Source: CAZSNT01 sp964607765
GTDB lineage: Bacteria > Verrucomicrobiota > Lentisphaeria > Oligosphaerales > JABHEG01
Length of the DNA stretch: 23,664 nt
Direction of reading: 5' to 3'
Assembly: GCA_964607765.1 (NCBI GenBank)
Contig: CAZSNT010000157.1
Span: 1 to 23,664 of the forward strand
Below are positions 15,284 to 23,431 of the stretch, one piece after another. The notes under the pieces were generated by a model. That model worked only from the letters and a program-made list of their open reading frames with translations, was not told the origin of the DNA and searched no databases. Both the position numbers and the translations under genes were made by a program. Numbering within the stretch: the first letter of the stretch is position 1; every line of letters starts with the position of its first letter.

Positions 15284-16803
15284 TGCTCGACCTCGTCATC
15301 CCCGAATGCGGTGGCCTCGTAGGTTTGGATAGCGACAGCGGCAGGATCGCGCCATGCACCTGACGGCAACCCGCCTTTGAGGCAAAGCCGGGACAGGAAA
15401 ACGACCGGGTCGTCGATCTGGTCCCACACCTGCGGCAAATAGGTGGCACGCCGTCCCTGCCGATCCGCGATCACCACACCGTGCACGCCAGGGCGCAGTT
15501 TGGTCAGCAAGTCGGCCGCATCGCTGTACTCCAGCGCTTCGGGAGCTGTCAGAACGCTCACCTCGACCGAAATGTCGGCCAGTTCCGCGGCAGTGACTTT
15601 GGGGAATCGGCTGTCCTTGAACGCCGCGCTCAAGGCATTCACCTGCACGGCCTGGACCAGGGGATTCACGGGGAAAATGTGCCCAATGCACCCGCGAAGC
15701 TGTCCCTTCTTGTGCAGCGTCACGAAACAACCGAGCTGCCGGGTCAGCGTATCCGAGTACATCGGCGGACGCGGCAGCTCCTCATCCTGCAAGGCAGCAA
15801 CGATGGAGCGCCGTGCCAGGTCCACGAGCAGGAGTCGCTCGCCCACGCTGAACCGGTCCCCTTCGAAATCCGGCCGCGGCTCCGGCGCTGTCGCGCTCGC
15901 TGCATCGCCCGTGCCCAGTGCCGAGAATGTAATGCAGGCGTAACCGACGATGCGCGCGTTCTTGTCTCCGGTCGTGTCGCCCGAGTTCCTGTAATCGATG
16001 AGCGTGGGCAGCCAGTGTTTCATCTTCGCCAGCTCGAGCAGCACGCTCACGGGGCCTTTGCCGCAGAGCTCCCTGCCAGCCACCGTCCGGACGTCTTTCG
16101 CCAGAATCGCGTCCGTGCAGCCCCGGTCTTGCTTCACGGCCTCGGCGTAGGGCTTGTCATGGCTCAGATCGCTGCTGGCCACCACCAATGTGCCCGGGTC
16201 GTCGACATACGGAGCAAGCGCACGGGCAAGCGCGGCGGGGTTGAAGCCGTGCCCCAACACTATCGGCACCAGGGCAAACGACCGCAGCCGACGCTGCAGG
16301 AACGGGAGCATGATCTCGAGCGACCACTCCTGCGCATGCGCCTTCGAGAAACTGCCGAAGAAGCGGTGTCCGTCCCGCAGCTCCGCAGCGGCGGCTGCAA
16401 CCGGGACGTCCCCCAACGCGTTGCGGTACGCATCCACATCGAGGATCGACCCGCCGCCGCGCATGCTCACCTTGTGGGCAGGGGCGAGGATAATGACGCG
16501 CTCAATGCCCGGGTCCACCTGACAGAACGCCTGCGCTGCCACTTCGCCGGAGTAGCGGAGGCCGGCGTGCGGTGCGATCAGCGCACGCACCGTTCCGGGG
16601 GCTTTCCGCGCCGGCTGCCGCGCCAGCAACTCGTCGATCGTCGTGCGCAGTTCGTCGGCAGCAGCTGGGTACCAGGCGCCCTGCACGGCGGGCAGCCGTA
16701 CACGTTGAGTCCCTTCGGCTCGCGGCTCTTCGCCCAATCCCCGCCAGGGCAGCAGCGCGGTGCAGCCGATGATCAGAGCGGTGCGTCTGACAGATACTCT
16801 CAT
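15277..16803 (-). CDS. Memo-AMMECR1 fusion protein with N-terminal export segment
   Basis: A 508-residue fusion of the B (Memo-like) and A (AMMECR1-like) components of the AmmeMemoRadiSam set. After a basic and hydrophobic N-terminus (RVSVRRTALIIGCTALLPW), the Memo domain spans about 36-297. Its candidate metal ligands are H79 (APHAG), H110 (LAPAH) and C247 (ELCGKGPVS), with SSDLSHDKPY at 210-219. AMMECR1 covers about 318-500, with L369-R-G-C-I-G and DSRFPKVTAAEL. The native reaction is not established for bacteria; a redox or radical-related role is suspected. ATG at 16803 is chosen because it overlaps the upstream stop (ATGA), implying translational coupling to the phospholipid synthase. 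No radical SAM partner is in this window. The N-terminal segment suggests export or a membrane anchor, which is unusual for the family. Confidence 0.9.
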   Translation of the reverse strand: MRVSVRRTALIIGCTALLPWRGLGEEPRAEGTQRVRLPAVQGAWYPAAADELRTTIDELLARQPARKAPGTVRALIAPHAGLRYSGEVAAQAFCQVDPGIERVIILAPAHKVSMRGGGSILDVDAYRNALGDVPVAAAAAELRDGHRFFGSFSKAHAQEWSLEIMLPFLQRRLRSFALVPIVLGHGFNPAALARALAPYVDDPGTLVVASSDLSHDKPYAEAVKQDRGCTDAILAKDVRTVAGRELCGKGPVSVLLELAKMKHWLPTLIDYRNSGDTTGDKNARIVGYACITFSALGTGDAASATAPEPRPDFEGDRFSVGERLLLVDLARRSIVAALQDEELPRPPMYSDTLTRQLGCFVTLHKKGQLRGCIGHIFPVNPLVQAVQVNALSAAFKDSRFPKVTAAELADISVEVSVLTAPEALEYSDAADLLTKLRPGVHGVVIADRQGRRATYLPQVWDQIDDPVVFLSRLCLKGGLPSGAWRDPAAVAIQTYEATAFGDDEVEHH

Positions 16804-18131
16804 CGCGGTTCCTCGTCGGGAGGGGCAGCCCCATCCACACGCCTTGAGCGTCTCAATGTGTCCACATCGAGTCCGTAGATCACGTAGAGCGCCGCCATGG
16901 TGAAGCAGAACAGGGCGAATGCGCCGGCGTAGTTCTTGTCGGCAATCGTCATGTTGACAAAGACCAGAAACAGAATGCACACGAGCAACTTCATGGTCTT
17001 GGGCAGGACCGGCCAGATCTTCCGGGCAAAGTGTCGGTAGGGGATCGTGGACACACAAAGAAGCGCAGTCAACGTCACGATTGCGCCGGCGAGCATGGGC
17101 AGTTTCACGAACACCAACGCGGATGCACCGGCCAACATTGCGCCGGCTGGCGACGGCAGTCCCAGGAAGACGTCCGGCGGCACATCATCACTGCGTTTGG
17201 CGAACCGATACAGCCGGAACCAGATTGCTGCCGCGTACAAACCCGCCACAACGTAACCCGGCGCTCCGCCACCCAACTGGTAGTGGATGAGCACACCGGT
17301 GGCGAGGCCGAAGCTGGTGCCGTCCGCCAGATCGTCGAGTATGGCCCCGTGCAGCGTTGACCCGAACATCCGCGCCAGGCGCCCGTCCAGCAGATCGAAG
17401 AACTGCCCGACGAATATGAGAATGAAGGCGCTGACCGGACGATCGTGCAGCACTTGCCAGATCGCCGCAAGGCCGCAAAGGAAGTTGGCCACGGACAACG
17501 AATTCGCGTACCACAGATCAGGGATGACTTTGCAGTACACCGACAGGATGGCCAAAATGGCACATGTGGCTGACAGCCGGGACACAAGCTGGGGCGACAT
17601 GAACCAGATGTGCTCGATCTGGTCCAGGGCAACCGTGGCCAGCAGGATCGTGACCAGCGCAGTCTTGGCCTTGCCGAAGTAGTTGGCCGCCTTCTTCTTG
17701 ATGAGCAGACGCGACGCCTGCCCCACGGTGTCCGTGACGATCAACACGCCAACCCAGACGACGGGGAGGATTCCCTGGTAGGCGAAAAAGGCCAGTGACG
17801 GGAAGTACATGCACTTGTCGCTCAACGGATCGAGCCACTTCCCTTTCTCGGTCGCCAGATCGCAGTTCCTGGCAATTGTGCCGTCTGTCAGGTCGGTGAT
17901 CATCCAGAATGAGAACCAGACAACGGCCACGGACTGCCAGCCGGCCACCCACATGCCGATGCTGACCAACCCCATCGGGATGCGCACCAGTGAGATCGCG
18001 TTCGGGTGCAGGATCCCGTGTCGGATGACCCACTCCCGGCCCTTTGCGGAGCGGGTCAGCTTGCTGACGGTCACCCGTTCCAGCAGAAGTATGACGAGAA
18101 CGATTGTTACGAGTATCCAGATTTGAACCAT
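16800..18131 (-). CDS. Tandem CDP-alcohol phosphatidyltransferase (PgsA-like + PssA-like)
   Basis: A 443-residue multi-spanning membrane protein with two CDP-alcohol phosphatidyltransferase domains, each normally a separate enzyme of about 200 residues. The N-terminal half has a perfect signature, D80-x2-DG-x2-AR-x8-G-x3-D101-x3-D105, and resembles phosphatidylglycerophosphate synthase. The C-terminal half has D246-x2-DG-x2-AR-x7-G262-x3-D266-x3-D270, one residue short of the consensus. With following SFGLATG and GLPSPAG blocks it resembles phosphatidylserine synthase. Both would act on CDP-diacylglycerol at the inner membrane. ATG at 18131 is chosen because the membrane domain starts there (MVQIWILVTIVLVILLLE); the frame is open for 91 codons upstream without such features. 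It is ATGA-coupled to the Memo-AMMECR1 gene. Some other CDP-linked alcohol transfer cannot be ruled out. Confidence 0.87.
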   Translation of the reverse strand: MVQIWILVTIVLVILLLERVTVSKLTRSAKGREWVIRHGILHPNAISLVRIPMGLVSIGMWVAGWQSVAVVWFSFWMITDLTDGTIARNCDLATEKGKWLDPLSDKCMYFPSLAFFAYQGILPVVWVGVLIVTDTVGQASRLLIKKKAANYFGKAKTALVTILLATVALDQIEHIWFMSPQLVSRLSATCAILAILSVYCKVIPDLWYANSLSVANFLCGLAAIWQVLHDRPVSAFILIFVGQFFDLLDGRLARMFGSTLHGAILDDLADGTSFGLATGVLIHYQLGGGAPGYVVAGLYAAAIWFRLYRFAKRSDDVPPDVFLGLPSPAGAMLAGASALVFVKLPMLAGAIVTLTALLCVSTIPYRHFARKIWPVLPKTMKLLVCILFLVFVNMTIADKNYAGAFALFCFTMAALYVIYGLDVDTLRRSRRVDGAAPPDEEPR

Positions 18132-18227
18132 AGTGTATTCCGTGTCAGGGGGTTGCGCGCTTCGCGCCTTCGCTGTCCAAGAGCTGCATAGCGTATCCCC
18201 ACACACCCTCGAATACAAGGGCCTGAC

Positions 18228-18256
18228 TTGCCGCTTCACAGCTGTCACGGTAAACT
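18228..18256 (+). promoter_or_regulatory. Candidate sigma70-like promoter for the BtpA-family gene
   Basis: TTGCCG (18228-18233) and TAAACT (18251-18256) are separated by 17 bases, in the 175-base divergent region between the phospholipid synthase and the BtpA-family gene. The leader to the ATG at 18307 would be about 45 bases. This is pattern matching only; in GC-rich genomes such matches are weak evidence. Confidence 0.25.
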
Positions 18257-18306
18257 GTGCGAGTGGCCTTCTGAAGAACGCCGGCCCTTTGGCCTGGGGA
18301 ACATCC

Positions 18307-19185
18307 ATGAACACGCCGCCCGCAGGCGCAGCTGACCAGGACAGGGCACCTGCCATTCCCCGGAACCCCATTGCCGCAGCCCAAGCAGCTGCGCTCCGTG
18401 ACAAGGCTGTGATTGCCGTGATTGCCCTGGACCCGCTGCCCGGCTCGCCGGGGTACGCAGGCGATCAGCGCAGAATTCTGGACCGGGCCTTGTCGGACCT
18501 CGACCACTACGCGCAGGCCAATGTCACTGCCGTGCTTATCGAGAACAGCTATGACCTGCCCTACGTCAAGCCGCCCCTCCCCGCAGACGCCGTCACACTG
18601 ACAGCCGAGATCGCCGGCCGTGTCCGCGAACGCTTCCCCGGCCCGATTGGCATCCAGATGCTGGAGGCAGCGAACACCTCCGCCCTGGAGATCGCCGCAG
18701 ACACAGGTCTGGACTTCGTGCGTGTGGAGGGCTACGTGTTCGCCCACGTCGGGGGCGCCGGGATCATCGAAGGCTGCGCCGGGCAGCTCCACCGCAGGCG
18801 GAAGCAACTGGGCTGCGAGCACGTGCTGCTGCTGGCCGACGTGAAGAAGAAGCATTGCGCACACGCACTGACCGGAGACCTGGACATTGCCGATGTCGTC
18901 AGGCAGGCGGAGTTCTTCCTGGCGGACGGCATTGTGGTGACAGGCAAGGCAACGGGCGAGCCGCCGACGCTCGAAGACCTGCAGCTGGCTCGGGGTGCAG
19001 CATCGCTGCCGGTGTTCATCGGCTCGGGCGCGACGCCGGAGAACCTGGCCGATCTGTCGCCGCAATGCGACGGCGTAATCGTTGGGTCCGCGCTACGGGA
19101 CGGGGGCAGATTCCGCCACCGTCTCGATCCCGATCGGCTACGGCGATTCATGGAGGCCTGGCATGCTCTGACCGGAGGAGGATGA
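18307..19185 (+). CDS. BtpA/SgcQ-family TIM-barrel protein
   Basis: A 292-residue protein of the BtpA family. ATG at 18307 is chosen because GGGGAA precedes it and the usual family start follows about 30 residues later; the frame is open further upstream without likeness. Family blocks are visible: IALDPLPGSPGY (39-50), VLIENSYDLPY (76-86), GPIGIQMLEAANTSAL (112-127), LLLADVKKKH (174-183), DGIVVTGKATGEP (207-219), FIGSGATPENL (237-247) and DGVIVGSALRDGG (255-267). The last two are phosphate-binding barrel loops. BtpA was named for photosystem I accumulation in cyanobacteria and SgcQ lies in a sugar locus of E. coli; outside phototrophs a sugar- or nucleotide-related role is only inferred. It is divergent from the phospholipid synthase gene and convergent with the deacetylase, 44 bases apart. 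Confidence 0.88.
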   Translation: MNTPPAGAADQDRAPAIPRNPIAAAQAAALRDKAVIAVIALDPLPGSPGYAGDQRRILDRALSDLDHYAQANVTAVLIENSYDLPYVKPPLPADAVTLTAEIAGRVRERFPGPIGIQMLEAANTSALEIAADTGLDFVRVEGYVFAHVGGAGIIEGCAGQLHRRRKQLGCEHVLLLADVKKKHCAHALTGDLDIADVVRQAEFFLADGIVVTGKATGEPPTLEDLQLARGAASLPVFIGSGATPENLADLSPQCDGVIVGSALRDGGRFRHRLDPDRLRRFMEAWHALTGGG

Positions 19186-19229
19186 CAGGGCATCCCCTGG
19201 ATGGAGGGCAGGACGCACCCAGTCCCGCA

Positions 19230-19979
19230 CTACCCGTCCAGACACTCCACCTCGAACGCTTCGGCGTACTCGGCGGCCAACCCCAGTTCGGCAGCGGTCT
19301 GGCGGTTCGCGTCCAGTATCCGGTCGTCGAAACCGTGCCCGCGCGTGTTCAGATTTCGCTGCTGCTGCGTATCGTGGAAGCGCAGGAGTTTGCCTTTCCA
19401 CAGCGCCTCGGCCGGCCCGAAGTCGGTGTAGAGTTCCAGACGCATGGCGATGGTCTTGGGGTCGCGGTTGAGCAGAGCGGTGAGGGGCAGCCCTGTGACT
19501 TGGGCGGCGTGTCTCAGCAGCGCGTGCATCTGCTGATGCCCCGTGTTGCTGTCGTTCCAGTGCGGAAGGCAGACGACCTGGGGTGCCGACGCTGCAATGA
19601 ACTCGGCGATCCGCTCGCGATTCCGAGGTGTGTCAGCCGCCTGATCCTCGTCATCAGGCTCGAGATCGAGGAACGTGAGGCGCTCCTCGGGCAAGCCGAA
19701 GAACGCCAGACTCCGACGCTGCTCCTCCTCCCGCAAGCGTGCTTTGTCGGCAAGTGAAGCGCCCGTCAGATAACAGTCCTCCACGCCGCTGCCCGTCGGC
19801 ATGACGGCCACCTCGACGCGGTGGCCGCGTTCGTGCAGGAGCCTGAGAGTCACACCGATGGCGTCGAAATCGTCAGGATGCGGCGCCAACACCAGCACCT
19901 TGAGCGCCTCAGGCAGCTTCACGTCCCGCAACGACTGCTGTGTCCCCGTTCGAAGCATGTCGGTCAATTCGTCACCCAT
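19230..19979 (-). CDS. PIG-L/LmbE family zinc deacetylase
   Basis: A 249-residue cytosolic Zn-dependent N-deacetylase of the PIG-L/LmbE/BshB type, likely acting on an N-acetylglucosamine-linked small molecule or glycolipid. The metal and catalytic motif is A32-P-H-P-D-D-F-D (family A-H-P-D-D-E), with H34, D36 and D37. The second half-site is LPHWNDSNTGHQQMH, giving H148 and H152; the usual D-H pair there is replaced by G-H. ATG at 19979 is chosen over TTG at 19985 because GAGGA lies about 8 bases upstream on this strand and there is no export signal. The preceding gene on this strand is the PLD enzyme, 237 bases away across an inverted-repeat element. A lipid or cofactor substrate (GlcNAc-inositol or GlcNAc-malate type) is a guess. 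Confidence 0.88.
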   Translation of the reverse strand: MGDELTDMLRTGTQQSLRDVKLPEALKVLVLAPHPDDFDAIGVTLRLLHERGHRVEVAVMPTGSGVEDCYLTGASLADKARLREEEQRRSLAFFGLPEERLTFLDLEPDDEDQAADTPRNRERIAEFIAASAPQVVCLPHWNDSNTGHQQMHALLRHAAQVTGLPLTALLNRDPKTIAMRLELYTDFGPAEALWKGKLLRFHDTQQQRNLNTRGHGFDDRILDANRQTAAELGLAAEYAEAFEVECLDG

Positions 19980-20041
19980 GTCCAATCCTCAACGCGTAAC
20001 GCACAGCTCTCAATTCTCAACTCCCAACTCTCAGTGACCAG

Positions 20042-20187
20042 TCAATGTCATTGAATTAAGCGTCCCTTGGAGATTAGGGCGAAAGATTAAGGCGAAAGAT
20101 CAAGGTGTTCCGACCCTAATCTTTTGCCCTCATCTTTCACCCTAATCTTCCGGGATGGCGACCAACTCCTCAACTCAACGACATTGA
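20042..20187. repeat. 146-bp imperfect inverted-repeat element
   Basis: Two nested pairs of arms. The outer arms are 20042-20060 and 20169-20187 (16 of 19 identical, all differences transitions). The inner arms are 20072-20100 and 20119-20147 (25 of 29 identical) with an 18-base loop. The inner arm itself carries repeated GATTAGGG/GATTAAGG-(C)GAAA units, and a further reverse copy CCCTAATC lies in the loop edge. No coding frame is present. The element sits between the PLD gene and the PIG-L gene, both on the minus strand. It may be a small non-autonomous mobile element, a structured RNA, or a long terminator or attenuator. Confidence 0.75.
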
Positions 20188-20216
20188 GCGACCAGTGACC
20201 GATGTGGCAGCGCAGC

Positions 20217-21641
20217 CTACAACACAGGCGCGAATAGCCGTGCCAGATGCACGGAAAGCCTGAAGAGCAGGCCGCGTTCCGTGAAGTCCGTCAGTTGGGC
20301 GCGCCTGCAGTGCTCCAGGTCGTGCCGCAACATGTCCTGGATGTCTGCCGCAAACTCCCTGTCCGCGGCTAGCAGTGTAATCTCGAAATTGAGCCGGAAC
20401 GAACGACTGTCGAGGTTGGCCGTGCCGACTGTGGTCAGGTCATCGTCGACCAGGATGACCTTCTGGTGCATGAATCCGGAACCGTACCGGTACAGACGGA
20501 CCCCGGCCTGCATCATCTCGCGGTAGTAAGAGAACGACGCCAGGTAGACCAGAAGGTGGTCCGGGTGATCGGGCAGAATAACGCGGACGTCAACGCCTCT
20601 GACCACGGCAAGCTGCAGCGCCGCAGTCACTTCCGGACCGGGCACAAAGTACGGGCTGGCTATCCACAGGCGACGCTGGGCCGAGTGGATGATACTCAGG
20701 ACCAGGAGCTTGCACGTCTCCAGTTCGTCCGCCGGACCGGTGGGCATGACAAGCACACGCTGCGGTCGTCCCTGCGCGGGCACACACTGCCACTCCAGTT
20801 CCGGAATCTGCCCGGTCGCCCAATGCCAGTCTTCGAGGAACGCCAACTGAACGCATTGAACTGCCGGACCGCACACCCGAACATGCGTGTCGCGCCACGC
20901 TCCCGTGCGGGGACCGTGACGAATGTATTCGTCGCCCAGGTTCAAGCCGCCAAGGAATGCCATGCGGCCGTCAACAACCGTGACTTTCCGGTGATTGCGG
21001 AAATTCAGCCTGAAACGATTCCCCACGCCGCGGCTTGTTTTGAACGGGGAAACATGGATCCCCGCCTCCTGCAGCTCGCGCAGATACCGGCGCGGCAGTT
21101 TGCGCGAGCCGAACTCGTCGTACAGGAAGTACACGGCAACCCCTGCCGCAGCTCTCTCGGCCAGCACGCGTCTGTACTCGTTGCTCAGCCGCCCCTCCTC
21201 GACAATGAAAAACTGCACGAGCACGTAACGTTGCGCGGCAGCGATTGCCTCCAGCATCACACTGAACGCAGCGCCCCCGTCAATGAGCAGATCCAGATTG
21301 TTGGCCGCGGTCGCGGGCAGCCCCTCCAGAAGCTCACCGGACCGGAACAGGCTGCCCAACTCCGACGGCAGCTCGGTGCGGTACTCCATCATGCCGTCGA
21401 TCGCGCGCCTTGCCAGTTCGTTGACCCGCAGGCTCCCCGACCGACGCGACCGCACGTAGCCTGCAAATTTGCTGCGCCCGAATATCCAGTAGAGGGGAAG
21501 CGCAACCCACGGGAACGTCACAAGAGAGACCGCCCAGGCAATGGCGCCCTGCGATGTCCGCGCGTGCAGCACGGCGTGCGCCGCATGCGCAAAACCGCAC
21601 AGCTCCACCACTGAGATGATCAGTCCCCAGAGCGCTTTCAT
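20217..21641 (-). CDS. cls: Cardiolipin synthase-like phospholipase D protein
   Basis: A 474-residue membrane-anchored PLD-superfamily enzyme that would condense two phosphatidylglycerol molecules to cardiolipin at the inner membrane. Two N-terminal membrane segments (about 3-26 and 31-54) are followed by two HKD catalytic motifs: H217-R-K219-x4-D224 and H392-Q-K394-x4-D399, the second followed by GTANLDSRSF. The length matches the usual 480 residues of ClsA-type enzymes. ATG at 21641 is chosen because it begins the membrane part; the frame is open for 65 more codons upstream without such features, and the ribosome binding site is weak. It fits the neighbouring PgsA/PssA-like fusion as a second phospholipid enzyme. 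Its gene is divergent from the second sulfatase. Confidence 0.9.
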   Translation of the reverse strand: MKALWGLIISVVELCGFAHAAHAVLHARTSQGAIAWAVSLVTFPWVALPLYWIFGRSKFAGYVRSRRSGSLRVNELARRAIDGMMEYRTELPSELGSLFRSGELLEGLPATAANNLDLLIDGGAAFSVMLEAIAAAQRYVLVQFFIVEEGRLSNEYRRVLAERAAAGVAVYFLYDEFGSRKLPRRYLRELQEAGIHVSPFKTSRGVGNRFRLNFRNHRKVTVVDGRMAFLGGLNLGDEYIRHGPRTGAWRDTHVRVCGPAVQCVQLAFLEDWHWATGQIPELEWQCVPAQGRPQRVLVMPTGPADELETCKLLVLSIIHSAQRRLWIASPYFVPGPEVTAALQLAVVRGVDVRVILPDHPDHLLVYLASFSYYREMMQAGVRLYRYGSGFMHQKVILVDDDLTTVGTANLDSRSFRLNFEITLLAADREFAADIQDMLRHDLEHCRRAQLTDFTERGLLFRLSVHLARLFAPVL

Positions 21642-21827
21642 GACAATCCGTACCGGAAGCTCCCCCCTCCTTCCCTCATTCCTAACTGTACTGCGTGATC
21701 GGAAGAACGTACAGACTGCGCCGCCGTCGGGCGTAACCAGTTTCGTGAGGAGTAGGACCGGATCGCGCCGCTCGGGGCCGAGCGCCACGCGGCCCACGTA
21801 ACTCTGACCCGCTGCCGCCGATCGCAT

Positions 21828-21855
21828 GGTTGACAAGCTACACCCGTGGTCAACC
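21828..21855. promoter_or_regulatory. Operator-like inverted repeat between divergent genes
   Basis: GGTTGAC (21828-21834) and GTCAACC (21849-21855) form a perfect 7-base inverted repeat with a 14-base spacer, in the roughly 300-base region between the divergent PLD and sulfatase genes. Half-site spacing is about two helix turns, as for a dimeric repressor. TTGACA within it also matches a -35 box, but no good -10 follows at 16-18 bases. No regulator is known. Confidence 0.3.
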
Positions 21856-21946
21856 GCCTCCTCGCTGGCGTTGCGGCGGAAGCGTGATACCGTGGAGACG
21901 TGGTGCGTGAAACGTGATGCATGAGAGCACGGAAAGGAATCCGTAT

Positions 21947-23428
21947 ATGCCTCCTTCCCCCGATGCCCCCAATCGTCCCAACGTCCTGTTCATCCTCACT
22001 GATGATCAGGGCTTCTGGTCCCTGGGCTCGTACGGCAACACGGAGTGCCGCACGCCCAACCTGGACCGCCTCGCCGCCGAAGGTATGCGGTTCAGCAACT
22101 TCTTCTGTGCGTCCCCCGTCTGTTCCCCGGCGCGCGCCTCTATCCTCACGGGACGCATTCCCAGCCAACACGGCGTCCATGACTGGCTGCGTGCAGGCAA
22201 CACCGACGACGCCAGCGTGGAACGCGACGGCAGCGTCCGCGGAGCGATCGAATTTCTGGCTGGTATGACCGGCTACACTGAGCTGCTCGCGACGGACGGT
22301 TACATCTGCGGCATGAGCGGCAAGTGGCACATGGGCGATTCCCTCCACCCACAGAAGGGCTTTGCGTACTGGGAAGTGCATGCCAAGGGAGGCGGCCCGT
22401 ATTACAACGCGCCCATGATCCGCAGCGGGGAGATCTATCACGAACCCGGTTATGTCACCGACGCCATCACGGACAGTGCGGTCCGGTTCCTCGAAACACG
22501 CAAGGGCGACGCGACCCCATTCTACCTGAGCGTCCACTACACGGCGCCCCACTCCCCGTGGCAGCGCGATCAGCACCCCGCCGACGTGTACGACGACTAC
22601 CACGCCAACTGCCCTTTCGAGTCGGCCCCCGACGGTCTGGCACCGCCCGATTGGGCCGAGTTCCTGAGCATCCCTGTTGAGACGCCGCAGAAGCGGCGCG
22701 CCGTCCTCAGCGGCTACTACGCCGCCATCACGTGCATGGACGCCAATGTCGGCCGGCTGTTGGACTGGCTCGAACAGAACGGACTGCGCGACAACACCGT
22801 GGTCTTCTTCACCAGCGATAACGGTATGAACATGGGTCATCACGGCGTCTACGGCAAAGGGAACGCCACGTTCCCCCTGAACATGTACGAAGAATCCGTG
22901 AAAGTGCCGTTCCTGGCCTGCTGGCCCGGCCACATCCCGGCAGGTACGGTGTGCGATGCGCTGGTCAGCCACTACGACTTCATGCCGACGCTGCTCGACC
23001 TGGTCGGGAGCGCCAACCCGGAGGCCGACCAACTGCCCGGCCGGAGCTTTGCGCCGCTTCTGGCCGGCGCCTCGACTACCGCTCACGACAGCGTGGTGGT
23101 GTTTGACGAATACGGCCCGGTACGCATGATTCGCGATCAGGGCTGGAAGTACGTCCACCGCTACCCCTACGGGCCACATGAGCTTTACGACCTGCGCGCC
23201 GACCCCGGCGAGCAACAGAACCTGGCCGAATGCGAAGAACAGCGCGAGAGGTGCTGCCGGATGCGACACCGCCTGGAAGAGTGGTTCCTGCAGTATGTCG
23301 ACCCCGCCCTCGACGGCGTCCGCGAAGGTGTGACGGGTACCGGGCAGCTGGACCGCGCCGGGCTCGGCGCGCCGGGCCGGGTCAGCTTTGCGGCAGGGCG
23401 CAGACCGCCCCGGGGGAAGAAGAGCTAG
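21947..23428 (+). CDS. Sulfatase, FGly type, without signal peptide
   Basis: A 493-residue sulfatase of the choline-sulfatase/heparan-type group. ATG at 21947 is chosen because AAAGGA lies 8 bases upstream and the fold starts at once (NRPNVLFILTDDQG); the alternative starts at 21914 and 21917 add only a hydrophilic stretch. D19-D20 are metal ligands, C59-S-P-A-R63 is the formylglycine signature, GKWHMG follows, and TSD291-N292-G completes the metal site. No signal peptide or membrane segment is visible, so the mature enzyme may be cytoplasmic or the true start lies elsewhere. A Gly/Arg-rich tail of about 35 residues follows the fold. It shares only family-level likeness with the left sulfatase. 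The substrate is unknown. Confidence 0.93.
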   Translation: MPPSPDAPNRPNVLFILTDDQGFWSLGSYGNTECRTPNLDRLAAEGMRFSNFFCASPVCSPARASILTGRIPSQHGVHDWLRAGNTDDASVERDGSVRGAIEFLAGMTGYTELLATDGYICGMSGKWHMGDSLHPQKGFAYWEVHAKGGGPYYNAPMIRSGEIYHEPGYVTDAITDSAVRFLETRKGDATPFYLSVHYTAPHSPWQRDQHPADVYDDYHANCPFESAPDGLAPPDWAEFLSIPVETPQKRRAVLSGYYAAITCMDANVGRLLDWLEQNGLRDNTVVFFTSDNGMNMGHHGVYGKGNATFPLNMYEESVKVPFLACWPGHIPAGTVCDALVSHYDFMPTLLDLVGSANPEADQLPGRSFAPLLAGASTTAHDSVVVFDEYGPVRMIRDQGWKYVHRYPYGPHELYDLRADPGEQQNLAECEEQRERCCRMRHRLEEWFLQYVDPALDGVREGVTGTGQLDRAGLGAPGRVSFAAGRRPPRGKKS

Positions 23429-23431
23429 ACT

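Noticed and set aside
21638..23269. Minus-strand open frame of 543 codons opposite the second sulfatase
   Set aside because: It mirrors a sulfatase with intact catalytic motifs, and its translation shows no domain.
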